A stretch of DNA of 6,357 nt from Chitinophaga pinensis. GTDB lineage: Bacteria > Bacteroidota > Bacteroidia > NS11-12g > UBA9320. Numbering within the stretch: position 1 is the first letter of the stretch; each line of letters begins with the position of its first letter. Shown here one piece after another: positions 1 to 6,049 of the stretch. The notes below the pieces were generated by a model that was not told where the DNA came from, ran no database searches, and saw only the letters and a list, made by a program, of their open reading frames with translations. Position numbers and translations under genes: made by a program. The stretch covers positions 1 to 6,357 of the forward strand of contig CAMDCQ010000140.1 in NCBI GenBank assembly GCA_945890595.1, in the 5' to 3' direction.

Positions 1-1770
1 CTGCTATGGCAAGGAAATGCTAGAGTACGTGGCTTGAATGATTTTTTTAAGTACTTACAAGAGAACTCCTATAAAATTCAATACCGAGTAATGTTGAGCA
101 AATATCGCGGTAAAACGATATGCCCAAGTTGCTTAGGTACGCGAATTAGAAAAGATGGTAGTTATGTAAAAATAACCAATCAGGGTACCAATCCTTCATT
201 TATGAAAAATCAGAAGCTTTACTCTTTAAATGAGATTTTACTACTCAATATAGAGCAAGCAAGTGCTTTTTTCACCAAGCTGGAGCTCGGAAAACAGGAG
301 ACAGAAATTGCTAAGCCTGTTTTGCTCGAGATAAACAATAGATTGGATTATTTACTTCGTGTTGGGCTTAGTTACCTCGGATTAAATAGATTAAGTAATT
401 CGCTAAGCGGTGGAGAAAGTCAACGCATTAATTTAGCTACTTCACTAGGCAGCAGTTTGGTTGGTAGTACCTATATCTTAGACGAACCCAGCATTGGACT
501 TCATTCAAAGGATACGGAACGACTTATTTCTGTACTTCTCAACTTAAAAGAAAAAGGGAACACTGTTGTTGTGGTTGAGCATGACGAAGATATGATGCGC
601 ACTGCGGATTATTTGATAGATATGGGTCCTGAAGCAGGTCAACTTGGTGGCGAGGTTGTTTTTGAAGGACATTACAAAGATTTAGCGGGTAAAAGCACAC
701 TCACCGCAAAGTATTTAGATGATTCTATTCGTATTGAGATTCCCTTAGTGCGACGTAAATGGAATAACAAGATTAGCCTTATTGGTGCAAGACAAAATAA
801 CTTGAAAGGTATTGACGTGGATATTCCACTTAATACCCTAACCGTGGTTACGGGGGTAAGTGGTAGCGGCAAAACATCCTTAATTAAAGGAATATTATTT
901 CCCGCCGTGCTTCGCGAAACACAACAGTATAGCACACAGCGTATAGGGGAAGTGAAAGAGATAAAAGGAGATTTTAGCTCTTTTACGGCGGTAGAACTGG
1001 TAGATCAAAACCCAATTGGAAAATCCAGTCGTAGTAATCCTGTAACCTATGTAAAAGCATATGACCCTATCAGAGAGTTATTTAGTACGATGCCTATGTC
1101 CAAACAACGTGGGTTTAAGACTAAGCATTTTTCATTTAATGTAGAAGGCGGACGATGTGAAAATTGCCAAGGAGAAGGAGAAGAAATCGTAGAAATGCAA
1201 TTTATGGCAGATTTACATTTAAAATGCGAAGAGTGCAATGGCAAAAAATTTAAAGAAGAGGTACTGGAAGTAGAGTTTAAACAGAAAAGTATTTTTGATG
1301 TGCTTGAACTAACTGTAGATGAAGCAATCAAATTCTTTGACGGCCAAAAATCAATTATCAATAAGTTACTTCCACTTCAAGAAGTTGGATTAGGATATAT
1401 CAAGTTAGGTCAGAGTAGCAACAGCCTTAGTGGGGGCGAGGCGCAACGTATCAAATTGGCCACCTTTTTAGCTAAATCCCAAAGTAAAGAAAAAGTGCTT
1501 TTTATATTTGATGAGCCTACAACAGGACTTCATTTTCACGATATTAAAAAGCTACTTAAATCATTTAATGCCTTAATAGATAAAGGACATAGCATTGTAG
1601 TAATCGAGCATAATCTGGACGTTGTAAAATGCGCAGATTGGGTAATTGATTTAGGGCCAGAAGGTGGAGATAGAGGCGGTGAGCTAATGTTCGCTGGTAC
1701 TCCAGAAGATATGGTAAAATGTGAAGTGTCTGTAACTGGAGCATTCTTAAAAGATAAAATGCCACACTAA
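1..1770 (+). CDS. uvrA: UvrA, excinuclease ABC subunit A (5'-truncated by window edge)
   Basis: This is the DNA-damage recognition ATPase of nucleotide excision repair, which works as a dimer with UvrB in the cytoplasm. The frame is open from base 1, so the TTG at 34 is internal. The 589 residues present are about the last 60% of a protein usually near 940. Numbering residues from base 1, the first ATPase domain contributes a CPSC pair (C41, C44), signature LSGGESQRI (135-143), Walker B YILDEPSIGLH and the H-loop His194. The second domain has an intact Walker A GVSGSGKT (285-292), zinc finger C386-x2-C389-x19-C409-x2-C412, signature LSGGEAQRI (476-484), Walker B with D504-E505, and the EHNLDV H-loop (His537). 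The first Walker A lies off the window. The motif set and order are canonical UvrA, with no frameshift or lost catalytic residue. The wording (FFKYL, YKIQYRVMLSKYRGKTICP) is the Bacteroidetes type. No neighbour is obviously linked to repair. Confidence 0.97.
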   Translation: MLWQGNARVRGLNDFFKYLQENSYKIQYRVMLSKYRGKTICPSCLGTRIRKDGSYVKITNQGTNPSFMKNQKLYSLNEILLLNIEQASAFFTKLELGKQETEIAKPVLLEINNRLDYLLRVGLSYLGLNRLSNSLSGGESQRINLATSLGSSLVGSTYILDEPSIGLHSKDTERLISVLLNLKEKGNTVVVVEHDEDMMRTADYLIDMGPEAGQLGGEVVFEGHYKDLAGKSTLTAKYLDDSIRIEIPLVRRKWNNKISLIGARQNNLKGIDVDIPLNTLTVVTGVSGSGKTSLIKGILFPAVLRETQQYSTQRIGEVKEIKGDFSSFTAVELVDQNPIGKSSRSNPVTYVKAYDPIRELFSTMPMSKQRGFKTKHFSFNVEGGRCENCQGEGEEIVEMQFMADLHLKCEECNGKKFKEEVLEVEFKQKSIFDVLELTVDEAIKFFDGQKSIINKLLPLQEVGLGYIKLGQSSNSLSGGEAQRIKLATFLAKSQSKEKVLFIFDEPTTGLHFHDIKKLLKSFNALIDKGHSIVVIEHNLDVVKCADWVIDLGPEGGDRGGELMFAGTPEDMVKCEVSVTGAFLKDKMPH

Positions 1771-1786
1771 TTGGTCCAAGCCACTC

Positions 1787-1865
1787 TGTATTGCTTAAGG
1801 TCTATCTCGTGTAGGTTGACTTAGTTGGTATGCAAATAGATGTATAGCTTAAGATCGCTATCCGT
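1787..1865. repeat. Imperfect direct repeat in the uvrA/rhomboid convergent gap
   Basis: Two copies of TGTAT(T/A)GCTTAAG(G/A)TC followed by TATC and CGT lie at 1787-1810 and 1841-1865, starting 54 bp apart. The second copy carries a 2-bp GC insertion after the shared TC, and this makes ATAGC (1844-1848) and GCTAT (1857-1861) a 5-bp hairpin. The rest of the 132-bp gap between the two convergent stop codons shows only weak AT-rich stems and no hairpin with a clear T-tract. I therefore cannot name a terminator for either gene here. Function of the repeat is unknown. Confidence 0.4.
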
Positions 1866-1902
1866 TAAGGCCATGAAGCAATTTCATTTTTAGGCATACT
1901 GC

Positions 1903-2559
1903 TCAAAGTCTGGGTTTACGGGTGACTACAAGCAAGAATAGTGTGCTTGGCACCAGTATAAACAAGATGGGCAAATAATTTTCAGACAACATAAGCGGTG
2001 AATGGATAAGCGCTATCAACAAACCTGCTATACCACCACCTAAATGTGCTTCGTGGCCGATATTATCTCTTTTGCTTTTTATACCATACACACTGTACGA
2101 AACATACAGTAATCCAAATGCCCAGCTCGGTATAGGTATGGGCAATAACATGAGGTACAATTTCATATCGGGAAACATTGCTATGCACGCAAATATGATT
2201 CCTGTAACCGCACCAGACGCTCCAACTGCAGTGTAATAACCATTGGCTTTATTGATGTACAGCGATAGTATGTTGCCTCCTAAAAGACTCATAATATAAA
2301 TACCCAGAAACCATAGTGGTCCTACTGTTTGTTCCAAGATAGGCCCAAAAAAGTATAGGGTAAGCATATTAAAACCGAAGTGCATCCAGTCGGCGTGCAG
2401 CAATCCAGAGGTAAAAAGACGTTTGTAGTCTTTTCCGCGCAGTATGTTATTTACATTAAAGGCGTGGTCGTAAAAAAATGTATTTTTTTCGAAACCTAGA
2501 TACGAAACATATCCTGTAACGCCGATTATTAAGGTAACAATGAGAGTTAAATCATCCAT
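1903..2559 (-). CDS. Rhomboid family intramembrane serine protease
   Basis: A 218-residue polytopic inner-membrane protein predicted to cleave transmembrane substrates within the bilayer. The rhomboid hallmarks are in order: HADWMHFGFNM, giving the H60-x3-N64 oxyanion-side motif; GASG (113-116) with the nucleophile Ser115; and GHEAHLGG with the catalytic His172 of the Ser-His dyad. Hydrophobic segments lie near residues 4-22, 60-75, 82-103, 112-129, 133-157, 172-188 and 196-213, consistent with six to seven membrane spans. There is no extra soluble domain, so this is a minimal, GlpG-core-like bacterial rhomboid. The ATG at 2559 is supported by a hydrophobic stretch beginning immediately and by the 20-bp gap after the upstream gene's stop, which suggests co-transcription with the nucleoid-associated protein gene. 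Its substrate cannot be predicted from the sequence. Confidence 0.93.
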   Translation of the reverse strand: MDDLTLIVTLIIGVTGYVSYLGFEKNTFFYDHAFNVNNILRGKDYKRLFTSGLLHADWMHFGFNMLTLYFFGPILEQTVGPLWFLGIYIMSLLGGNILSLYINKANGYYTAVGASGAVTGIIFACIAMFPDMKLYLMLLPIPIPSWAFGLLYVSYSVYGIKSKRDNIGHEAHLGGGIAGLLIALIHSPLMLSENYLPILFILVPSTLFLLVVTRKPRL

Positions 2560-2579
2560 TTTTGTAGCTAGTTAGTAGT

Positions 2580-3620
2580 TTACTTTTCTTCGTCGTACCA
2601 AAGGGTATAGAATTTACGACCGCTTTCGTCTTCGCCACGTTCTATTTTGTTTCGGTCGCCGTGCACATAAACGGAAAAGTTTTTGTCCAATTTAATAACA
2701 CTTTTAAAAACACCTTTTTTCTTATTAATGGCAGTTTCGTTGAGTGCAAAATTTTCAGGAATGCTAATAGCGCGTTCTTTTTGATATGACGTAGTGAAAT
2801 CATGAAAACTATCCATAATATCGGGCTGCTGAATCACTACATTAGCAAATTCTGACAGGTCAAAGTGGTCTTGTTCTTTGAAATAAGAAGCAGATTTATT
2901 CAACATTTCTGCCTGGTCTGCTTTATCTGCTGCAAATTCTTTGGGAAGTTTTTTTGTGATAAATTCTTTGGCAATTTGCATCACACTGGAAGTTTGGTAA
3001 TAGGCATCTTCACGTTGTTTTACATGTAAAAAATGGTCAAACCAAAATTTGGCATCGTTTCCTTTATTCGTGTTATCTATTACGTTCAGGACATAGCCGT
3101 CTTCCTTCTCGGTGTTAAATATTACGCAACCCTTATCTAAATTTTTGATATGAATTCCTTCAGCACTTGTAATATTAAAAGCACCGTCTTCCTCACTTAT
3201 ATCTAAAAAAGTGTCTTTATTCTCAGATTTAAAAATACCAATAGCCTCTGTTGGTTCGCCTTCCAGTAGGCAATTTTGTATATGTACAACATATAATTCG
3301 CCTCCCTTTATTTTGGGATGATTGCTGTTTTCGTATAAATGCTTTGCGATACTTTTGGAGTGTGCTACTAAGTCTGCTGGATTGTCAAAAATAGCTTCTG
3401 CGTATGAAAATAGTTCATTCAAGTTAAGGTGCGACTCATGGTGAAACCTATAAAACTCATTTTCTTTGAAGGAGGAGAAAAAATAAGTTAACAAGTGCTC
3501 TTCTACCTCTGGCGTAAATTCAAGCTTGGTGTTACCCAAGGTTAATCCTTCCTCGTGAAAAGAATTGCCTACAAAATGAAGTACGACCTCTTGTATTTTT
3601 GTATCAGAATATGCTAGCAT
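2580..3620 (-). CDS. Nucleoid-associated protein, NdpA/YejK-like family
   Basis: A 346-residue soluble, acidic protein that I recognise as the Bacteroidetes form of the 37-kDa nucleoid-associated protein family (PF04245, E. coli YejK/NdpA). Its length is close to the E. coli member (about 335). The most family-like stretch is GGELYVVHIQNCLLEG (residues about 106-121), followed by EAIGIFKSENKDTFL. The C-terminal part has a region about 225-275 rich in KADQAEMLNK-type helical sequence and ends in a short strand-rich segment. No membrane segment or signal peptide is present. E. coli YejK is found in the nucleoid fraction and has been linked to topoisomerase activity; the molecular role in Bacteroidetes is not established. 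The ATG at 3620 fits the family N-terminus. It precedes the rhomboid gene by 20 bp as a likely two-gene operon. I see no good TAnnTTTG promoter; the nearest is TAACCTTG at 3632-3625, one base off and lacking a -33 element. Alignment with E. coli YejK is only distant, so the family call rests on recognition of the Bacteroidetes homologues. Confidence 0.8.
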   Translation of the reverse strand: MLAYSDTKIQEVVLHFVGNSFHEEGLTLGNTKLEFTPEVEEHLLTYFFSSFKENEFYRFHHESHLNLNELFSYAEAIFDNPADLVAHSKSIAKHLYENSNHPKIKGGELYVVHIQNCLLEGEPTEAIGIFKSENKDTFLDISEEDGAFNITSAEGIHIKNLDKGCVIFNTEKEDGYVLNVIDNTNKGNDAKFWFDHFLHVKQREDAYYQTSSVMQIAKEFITKKLPKEFAADKADQAEMLNKSASYFKEQDHFDLSEFANVVIQQPDIMDSFHDFTTSYQKERAISIPENFALNETAINKKKGVFKSVIKLDKNFSVYVHGDRNKIERGEDESGRKFYTLWYDEEK

Positions 3621-3679
3621 GTTACAAGGTTAGCATTATCCTTAAAAATTGAATGCCGTAAACGATATTTAGTGAATAA

Positions 3680-3688
3680 CTTAAGCTA
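3680..3688 (-). repeat. Third intergenic copy of the TAGCTTAAG motif
   Basis: On the minus strand this 9-mer is identical to the core of the second repeat copy in the uvrA/rhomboid gap (1845-1853). It lies in the 158-bp gap upstream of the nucleoid-associated protein gene, just past the terminator of the RNA-binding protein gene. The core CTTAAG is itself palindromic. A 9-mer match can arise by chance in a window this size, so the link to the other copies is weak. Confidence 0.25.
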
Positions 3689-3709
3689 AAACAGGTTTGA
3701 CGATTCTCC

Positions 3710-3744
3710 AAAAAAAAGCCCATCACCACAAACGTGGGATGGGC
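3710..3744 (-). terminator. Strong Rho-independent terminator of the RRM protein gene
   Basis: Read on the minus strand, GCCCATC-CCAC pairs with GTGG-t-GATGGGC. This is an 11-bp GC-rich stem with one bulged base and a GTTT loop (3744-3718), followed at once by eight T residues (3717-3710). It begins about 34 nt after the stop codon of the RNA-binding protein gene and separates that gene from the downstream nucleoid-associated protein gene. On the plus strand the stem is not followed by T residues, so it should work in one direction only. Confidence 0.93.
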
Positions 3745-3778
3745 ATCTTCATTAAAGAATTTCTTAAAAAATATATTC

Positions 3779-4045
3779 TTAGTATCTTCTTTCGGTACGT
3801 TGTGGTCTATCTTCTGCTTCTTTTACCACTAGAGGTCTTCCCTCGTAAGTAGAATCGTTAAGCTCACTGATAGCGTTTTGAGCAGCTGCTTTATCAGCCA
3901 TCTCTACAAAGCCAAATCCTTTAGATCTGTTTCTGTCACGGTCAAAAATTACTTTAGCAGAAGTTACTTCACCAAATGGTTCAAAAATCTCTCTAAGGTC
4001 TTGGTCGTCTGCACTAAAAGGCAAACTTGCTACGAAAATGTTCAT
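3779..4045 (-). CDS. RRM-domain RNA-binding protein (small, single domain)
   Basis: An 88-residue protein made almost entirely of one RNA recognition motif. RNP2 is IFVASL (residues 3-8) and RNP1 is KGFGFVEM (42-49), with the aromatic residues F4, F44 and F46 at the RNA-stacking positions. The usual order strand-helix-strand-strand-helix-strand spans residues 2-76, and a short arginine-rich tail (RPQRTERRY) follows in place of the glycine-rich tail of many relatives. Proteins of this kind in Bacteroidetes and cyanobacteria bind single-stranded RNA in the cytoplasm, and several cyanobacterial ones are cold-induced. Cold induction here is only an inference. The ATG at 4045 opens directly into the first strand, and the upstream bases are A/T-rich with no Shine-Dalgarno sequence. 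A strong terminator 34 nt downstream and a promoter-like box about 100 bp upstream suggest a monocistronic transcript. Confidence 0.95.
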   Translation of the reverse strand: MNIFVASLPFSADDQDLREIFEPFGEVTSAKVIFDRDRNRSKGFGFVEMADKAAAQNAISELNDSTYEGRPLVVKEAEDRPQRTERRY

Positions 4046-4145
4046 TGTGTTTAATTAAAAAATAAGTTGAAATTACAGGTTACTGCCATGGCAAAAGCTA
4101 ATAGAAATGTAAATGAAGGCCATTTTTGTTCCCTTTGTATTAAGA

Positions 4146-4153
4146 CAAACATA
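4146..4153 (-). promoter_or_regulatory. Candidate Bacteroidetes -7 box for the RRM gene
   Basis: The minus strand reads TATGTTTG, a full match to the TAnnTTTG consensus of the Bacteroidetes primary sigma factor. A start about 7 nt downstream would give a 5' leader of roughly 95 nt before the ATG at 4045. No TTG sits at the expected -33 distance, so this rests on the -7 element alone. Confidence 0.35.
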
Positions 4154-4200
4154 ATCAAAATATTTTCATTTTGTTCTTTTATTTTCTAGACCCTTAAAAA

Positions 4201-4226
4201 ACACCGATGATTTTGCATGTTGGTGT
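4201..4226. repeat. Inverted repeat / hairpin in the divergent gap
   Basis: ACACC (4201-4205) and GGTGT (4222-4226) are perfect inverted repeats. In plus-strand RNA the stem extends to nine pairs (ACACCGATG with TGTTGGTGT) using three G-U pairs, closing an 8-nt loop. On the minus strand the repeat is followed by six T residues (4200-4195), which resembles a weak terminator placed just upstream of the RRM promoter region. There is no minus-strand gene behind it to terminate. Confidence 0.3.
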
Positions 4227-4287
4227 ACAACTTTATTGGCTATTAAAGCTCTGCTATCCATCGCTCATTCCTTATTTTGAAGTGATT

Positions 4288-4368
4288 ATGACGGACAAGA
4301 CAGTTTGGAAGACGAACTTCACTCTATTCTGCCTAATACATATACATTTTCCCAATTTAAACACCTAA
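4288..4368 (+). CDS. Possible 26-codon leader ORF ahead of the ABC-F gene
   Basis: An ATG at 4288 opens a 26-residue frame beginning MTDKTVWKTN and ending in TAA 22 bp before the ABC-F start. Its position is that expected of a regulatory leader peptide, a control device known for some antibiotic-resistance ABC-F genes. The peptide resembles nothing I know, no convincing ribosome-binding site precedes it, and an ORF this short is expected by chance in A/T-rich DNA. It is listed as a possibility only. Confidence 0.15.
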   Translation: MTDKTVWKTNFTLFCLIHIHFPNLNT

Positions 4369-4390
4369 TATTGCACCCTTTTAGCAATAC

Positions 4391-6013
4391 ATGATTACAG
4401 TTAACGATTTATCCATCCGATTCGGGAAAAGAATTCTATTTGAAGAGGTAAACTTGAAGTTTACCACGAATAACTGCTACGGCATTATCGGGGCAAATGG
4501 TGCTGGTAAATCTACTTTCTTAAAAGTACTTACCGGCGAAATGGAAAGTACGAATGGTCATGTTTCGATTGAAAAAGGGAAACGTATGGCGGTTCTTAGT
4601 CAAGATCACTTTGCGTTTGATAATGTTCCTGTACTAAATGCTGTTTTACAAGGGCACAAAGAAATGTATGCCATCATGCTTGAAAAAGATGAATTATACA
4701 TGAAGCCTGACTTTAATGAAGAGGATGGTATTAAAGCTGCAGATTTGGAAGAGAAATTTGCAGAAATGAACGGTTGGATGGCCGAAAGTGAAGCAGGAGA
4801 GTTATTAGGTGGTCTTGGTATTGTGCAAGAAAAGCACCAAATGCTGATGAAAGATTTGAGTAACAATGAAAAGGTACGTGTACTGATTGCTCAAGCCCTT
4901 TTTGGTAATCCTGATATCTTAGTAATGGATGAGCCTACCAACGACTTGGACATTGAAACCGTGTCTTGGTTAGAAAACTTCATCGTAAACTTCCCTAATT
5001 TAGTTATAGTTGTTTCACACGATAGGCATTTTTTAGACTCTGTTTGTACGCAAGTAGTGGATATTGATTTTAATAAAATCAACCAATTTGGGGGTAACTA
5101 TACGTTTTGGTATGAAAGTTCACAATTGGCGCTTAGACAACAACAAAATCAAAATAAGAAATCGGAAGAGCGCAAGAAAGAGCTTCAAGAATTTATTGCT
5201 CGATTTAGTGCCAATGTCAAAAAATCTAAACAAGCAACCTCGCGTAAAAAGATGTTGGAGAACTTAAACTTGGACGAAATCAAACCTTCCAGTAGAAAGT
5301 ATCCAGCGATTATTTTTGTGCAAGAAAGAGACGCAGGAGACCAAATTCTCAATGTTAGTAATCTGTCTTTAGCACCTTATTTTAACAATATTTCCTTTAG
5401 TGTAAACAAAGGCGATAAAGTGTTCTTATACGCTAAACATAGCATCATTACGTCTAAGTTTTATCAAGTTTTAAACGGTGAGATAGAACCAGATAGCGGT
5501 TCGATAGAGTGGGGTATAACCATTAACAAAGCATACTTGCCTAATCACAACGATGAATATTTTACGTCGTCACTTAGTTTAGTAGATTGGTTACGTCAGT
5601 ATTCGGATGAAAAAGATGAGACATTCATACGAGGTTTCTTAGGTAAAATGTTATTTAGTGGCGATGAGGCGCTTAAACAATGTCATGTGTTGAGCGGGGG
5701 CGAAAAAGTAAGATGTATGATATCACGCTTAATGCTTGCCAATCCCAACATGCTGTTACTTGATGAACCTTTAAATCACTTAGACTTAGAATCTATCACG
5801 GCTTTTAATAATAGTTTAAAGGATTACAAAGGAACTGTACTCTTTACATCACATGATCATCATTTCATTCAGAGTATTGCAGATAGAGTAATTGAAATTG
5901 GTCCGCACGGCGTAATTGACAAACCTACCGATTACGATTCTTACCGTGAAGATTCTGAATTGAAAGAGAGAAGAGAAGCATTATATGAAGGTCTTACACT
6001 AGAGGCCATTTAA
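4391..6013 (+). CDS. ABC-F family ATPase, YbiT-like
   Basis: A 540-residue cytoplasmic protein with two ABC ATPase domains in tandem and no membrane segments, the architecture of ABC-F ribosome-associated factors; length and sequence best match the YbiT branch (E. coli YbiT is about 530). Domain 1 has Walker A GANGAGKST (34-42), a degenerate signature LSNNEK (156-161), Walker B LVMDEPTNDLD (D180, E181) and SHDRH (209-213). A charged linker (about 240-305) carries the family-typical FIARFSANVKKSKQATSRKK stretch. Domain 2 has an intact signature LSGGEK (434-439), Walker B LLLDEPLNHLD (D458, E459) and SHDHH (487-491), but its Walker A region (341-356, YAKHSIITSK) lacks GxxGxGK[ST]. Both catalytic Glu residues are kept. 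ABC-F proteins bind near the ribosomal E site and modulate translation; YbiT's exact role is not settled, and resistance is not implied. ATG 4391 fits the family N-terminus. The FKBP gene follows after 36 bp with no terminator between them. Confidence 0.93.
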   Translation: MITVNDLSIRFGKRILFEEVNLKFTTNNCYGIIGANGAGKSTFLKVLTGEMESTNGHVSIEKGKRMAVLSQDHFAFDNVPVLNAVLQGHKEMYAIMLEKDELYMKPDFNEEDGIKAADLEEKFAEMNGWMAESEAGELLGGLGIVQEKHQMLMKDLSNNEKVRVLIAQALFGNPDILVMDEPTNDLDIETVSWLENFIVNFPNLVIVVSHDRHFLDSVCTQVVDIDFNKINQFGGNYTFWYESSQLALRQQQNQNKKSEERKKELQEFIARFSANVKKSKQATSRKKMLENLNLDEIKPSSRKYPAIIFVQERDAGDQILNVSNLSLAPYFNNISFSVNKGDKVFLYAKHSIITSKFYQVLNGEIEPDSGSIEWGITINKAYLPNHNDEYFTSSLSLVDWLRQYSDEKDETFIRGFLGKMLFSGDEALKQCHVLSGGEKVRCMISRLMLANPNMLLLDEPLNHLDLESITAFNNSLKDYKGTVLFTSHDHHFIQSIADRVIEIGPHGVIDKPTDYDSYREDSELKERREALYEGLTLEAI

Positions 6014-6049
6014 GTTATTTTAGAACAAAGAATTTTAACAAATATATAC

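Larger units (their letters stand above)
4046..4390. other. 345-bp divergent intergenic region between the RRM and ABC-F genes
   Basis: This gap should hold the promoters of both divergent genes. On the RRM side I see a TAnnTTTG-type box (4153-4146), a 10-bp palindrome TGCCATGGCA (4084-4093) inside the likely 5' leader, and very A/T-rich sequence next to the start. In the middle is an inverted repeat ACACC/GGTGT (4201-4226). On the ABC-F side only one-mismatch -7 boxes are visible (TACATTTT at 4343-4350, TAATATTG at 4366-4373), neither with a -33 TTG at the right distance. A 26-codon ORF runs 4288-4368 on the plus strand. I see no RNA gene or convincing longer protein. Confidence 0.6.

Noticed and set aside
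34..36. TTG at 34 as a start codon for the uvrA frame
   Set aside because: The frame is open to base 1 and the protein downstream begins in the middle of UvrA, so the gene is cut by the window edge rather than starting here.
672..1765. Minus-strand ORFs of 66-104 codons inside uvrA
   Set aside because: They are antisense shadows of a strongly conserved coding frame, with no recognisable domain.
1871..1896. ATGAA/TTCAT hairpin followed by T residues as a uvrA terminator
   Set aside because: The stem is only five A/T-rich pairs and the T-run is short and interrupted, too weak to call.
3625..3632. TAACCTTG (minus) as a promoter of the nucleoid-associated protein gene
   Set aside because: It has one mismatch to TAnnTTTG, lies only 4 bp from the ATG and lacks a -33 TTG.
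4088..4189. A plus-strand 33-codon ORF (starts MAKANRNVNEG, contains CSLC) in the divergent gap
   Set aside because: It has no clear ribosome-binding site, runs antisense through the predicted RRM leader and -7 box, and has a low-complexity Phe/Ile-rich end. An ORF this short is expected by chance in A/T-rich DNA.
4606..5267. ORFs of 63-86 codons inside the ABC-F gene on both strands
   Set aside because: They overlap well-conserved ABC-F coding sequence in other frames and have serine- or lysine-rich, non-protein-like composition.
4391..6013. ABC-F gene as an antibiotic-resistance determinant
   Set aside because: Sequence and length fit the YbiT housekeeping branch, and no mobile element or other resistance gene is nearby. 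Resistance cannot be claimed.
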